Below the pieces are notes generated by a model that did no database searches, was not told the origin of the DNA, and saw nothing but the letters and a program-made list of their open reading frames with translations. Made by a program: the position numbers and the translations under genes. Positions 61,851-64,000 of a stretch of DNA of 64,000 bases are shown one piece after another. Each line of letters opens with the position of its first letter. Within the stretch, counting starts at the first letter, position 1. Source of the stretch: Calliopsis andreniformis (taxonomy: Eukaryota > Arthropoda > Insecta > Hymenoptera > Andrenidae); the NCBI RefSeq assembly GCF_051401765.1, contig NW_027480493.1, forward strand, positions 2,356,001 to 2,420,000. Direction: 5' to 3'.

Positions 61851-64000
61851 GATTGAGGATTGAGGATTGAGGATTGAGTATTGAAGATTGAGTATTGATC
61901 ACTGAGGATTGAGGATTGAGGATTGAGGTTTGAGGATTGAGGATTGAAGATTGAATGTTGAGGATTGAATATTCAGGATTGAGGATTGGCGATTGAGGAT
62001 GGAGGATGAGGGCTGAGGGATGAGGATTGAGGTTTCAGTATTGAATCCCGAGAATTCAGGATATTCTATTGAGTATCGAGAATTGAGGATTGATGGTTAG
62101 TATTGAGGATTGAGGATTGAGGATTGAGTGTTGAAGATTGAGGATTGATGATTGAAGATTGATGATTGGGGATTGAGGATTGAGGAATGAGTATTGAAGA
62201 TTGAGGATTGGTGATTGAGGATTTAGGATTGAGGATTAGGGATTGAGGATTGAGCATTGAGGTTAGAGGACTGAGTGCTGAGGACTGAGGATTGAGGATT
62301 GAGGATTGATAATGAGGGCTGAGGGTTGAGGATTGAGGTTTGAGGACTGAGGACTGAGGATTGAGGATTGAGAATTGAGGATTTAGGATTGAGGATTGAA
62401 GATTGAGGATTGGGTATTGAGGATTGAAGAATGAGGATTGAGGATTGAGGATTGAGGATTGAGGATTGAGGATTGAAGGTTGAGGACTGGGTATTGAGGA
62501 TTGAAGACTGAGGATTGAGGATTGAGGATTGAGGATTGAACATTGAGTATTGAGGATTGAAGATTGAGGATTGAGGATTGAGGATTGAGGATTGAGGATT
62601 GAAGATTGAGTTTTGAGGATTGAAGATTGAGGATTGAGTATTGGGGATTGAGGATTGATGATTGAGGATTGAGGATTGAGGATTGAGGATTGAAGATTGA
62701 ATATTGATGATTGAATATTGAGGACTGAGGATTGAGGGTTATGTATGGAGGACGAGGACTGAGGGTTGAATATTGATGTTTGAGGTCTGATGGTTAAGGA
62801 TTGAGGATTGAGAATTGAGGATTGAGGATTGAGGATTGAAGATTGAGGATTGGGTATTGAGGCTTGAAGAATGAGGATTGAGGATTGAGGTTTGAGGATT
62901 GAGGATTGAGGATTGAGAATTGAGGATTGAGGATTGAGGATTGAGGATTGAGTATTGAAGATTGAGGATTGATGATTGAGGATTGAGGATTGAGGATTGA
63001 AGATTGAATATTGATGATTGAACATTGAGGACTGAGGATTGAGGGTTGTTTATTGAGGACGAGGACTGAAGGTTGAATATTGATGTTTGAGGTCTGAGGG
63101 TTAAGGATTGAGGATTGAGGATTGAGGATTGAGGATTGAGGGTTGAAGATTGAGTATCGAGGATTGCAGATTGAGGATTCAGGATTGAGTACTGAGGATT
63201 GCGGATTGAGGATTGAGGATTGAAGATTGAGAATTGAAGATTGAGTATTGAGGACTGAAGATTGACGATTGAGGATTAAGGATTGAGGATTGAGGTTTGA
63301 GGACTGAAGATTCAGTATTGAGGATTGAAGGTTGAGGGTTGTGGATTGAGGATCTAGGATTGGAGATTGATTATTGAGGATTGAAGATTGAGAATTCAGG
63401 GTTGACGATTGAGAATTGAGAATTGAGGATGAGGACTGAGGGTTGAGGATTGAGGTTTGAGAAATGAGGATTGAGGATTGAGGATTGAGGATTGAGGATT
63501 GAGGATTGAGGATTGAGGATTCAGTATTGACGATTGAGTATTGATCACTGAGGATTGAGGATTGAGTATTGAGGATTGAAGATTGAATATAGAGGATTGA
63601 AGATTCAGGATTGAGGATTGAGTATTGAGGATGGAGGGTGAGGGCTGAGGGCTGAGGATTGAGGTTTGGGTATTGAATCCTGAGAATTCAGGATATTCTA
63701 TTGAGTATTGAGTACTGTGCATTGATGGTTCAGTATTGAGGATTGAGGATTGGGTATTGAGGATTGAAGAATGAGAGTTGAGGATTGAGGATTGAGGACT
63801 GAGGATTGAGGATTGAAGATTCAGGTTTGGGTACTGAGGATTGAAGAATGAGGATTGAGCATTGAGGATTGAGGATTGAGTATTGAAGATTGAGTATTGA
63901 GGATTGAAGATTGACGATTGAGGATTGGGGATTGAGGATTGAGGATTGAACGTTGAGGACTGAGTGTTGAGGGTTGAGTGATGAGAATTGATGTTTGTGG
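61851..64000 (+). repeat. Terminal beta-gamma cassettes, array continues past the window
   Basis: A beta anchor lies at 62060, GTTATGTATGG at 62738 and a gamma anchor at 63692. The last 1.4 kb matches about 29.9-31.3 kb at offset 32690-32696. The final bases are already the early-type GATGTTTGTGG word, as at 31.3 kb. The array is still running at base 64000. No gene is present. Confidence 0.82.

Larger units (their letters stand above)
1..64000 (+). repeat. Heptamer satellite array, consensus TGAGGAT
   Basis: The whole window reads as consecutive 7-bp units of TGAGGAT. Common variants are TGAAGAT, TGAGTAT, TGAGAAT, TGATGAT, TGACGAT, TGAGGAC, TGAGGGT, TGAGGTT and TGGGGAT. Phase is kept over long distances and is shifted at recurring places, for instance where a 6-mer replaces a 7-mer (TGAGGATGAGGGC) or at ATCTAGG. 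The + strand is rich in G and poor in C, giving extreme strand asymmetry. No unique DNA interrupts the array. The longest perfect runs I noticed are nine units (about 57447-57509, with an equivalent run near 40.99 kb). No gene is supported anywhere inside it. Whether it is eukaryotic heterochromatin or an exceptional bacterial array cannot be told from the sequence. Confidence 0.97.

Noticed and set aside
1..64000. CRISPR array
   Set aside because: There are no spacers of unique sequence between repeats; the unit is 7 bp and contiguous, and no cas genes are present.
1..64000. Telomere repeat (compare the plant-type heptamer TTTAGGG)
   Set aside because: The consensus TGAGGAT has only GG doublets, no constant GGG tract, and the array has kilobase-scale HORs, which simple telomerase-made arrays lack. 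TTAGGAT and TTGAGGG occur only as scattered variants.
1..64000. Firm assignment to cyanobacterial STRR heptamers
   Set aside because: STRR repeats are also 7 bp, but the unit here is not one I can equate with a described STRR, and those arrays are usually short. The resemblance is in unit length only.
1..64000. Iteron-type replication origin or diversity-generating template/variable repeat
   Set aside because: No replication initiator or reverse transcriptase gene is present; variation affects G and other bases across the whole array and is not confined to adenines of one variable region.

Overview
The window is one uninterrupted block of satellite-like DNA. From base 1 to base 64000 it is a tandem array of a 7-bp unit, TGAGGAT on the + strand (ATCCTCA on the - strand), with point variants. 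I find no credible protein gene, tRNA, rRNA, transposon, CRISPR array or unique sequence longer than a few tens of bases. The long open frames on the - strand follow from the repeat itself. The reverse-complement heptamer AATCCTC contains no stop in any register, and because 7 is coprime to 3 all three - frames encode the same peptide heptad, NPQSSIL. On the + strand, TGA falls in every frame once per 21 bp.

The heptamers are organised in nested higher-order repeats (HORs). (1) 7-bp units and short words of 3-4 variant units. (2) Cassettes of about 0.28-1.25 kb, many marked by a non-heptameric anchor, GGATATTCTATTGAG, of which I count at least 51 copies. In most classes the anchor is preceded by an inverted repeat centred on GAAT. 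(3) Blocks of about 2.5-4.5 kb. (4) A block of about 8.16 kb present in two complete tandem copies and one partial copy.

Layout: 1-7.4 kb, block A twice (offset 4483, later 4853-4888). 6.4-15.6 kb, block B three times, with a 560-bp tandem duplication between copies 1 and 2. 15.6-20.5 kb, block C twice, separated by an unusually homogeneous stretch at 17.43-18.33 kb. 20.7-26.15 kb, block D, period 2509 bp, 2.2 copies. 26.15-37.2 kb, a mosaic of alpha-, beta-, gamma- and delta-anchor cassettes. 37.2-54.4 kb, block F twice. 54.4-56.6 kb, a duplicated fragment and an island of 'early-type' sequence. 56.6-61.85 kb, partial third copy of F. 61.85-64 kb, a tail matching 29.3-31.3 kb. The motif ATCTAGG first appears near 21.5 kb, so the early third and the later two thirds are distinct but intermingled subfamilies.

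Organism: the window alone does not identify it. A 64-kb array with multi-level HORs is most like eukaryotic heterochromatic or centromeric satellite DNA. Heptamer tandem repeats are also known in bacteria (for example the STRR repeats of heterocystous cyanobacteria), normally as far shorter arrays, so a bacterial origin is not excluded. All offsets and copy boundaries were obtained by hand, by matching landmark words. Offsets at landmarks are exact where a landmark is cited; block edges are good to roughly 10-50 bp, and percent identities were not computed.
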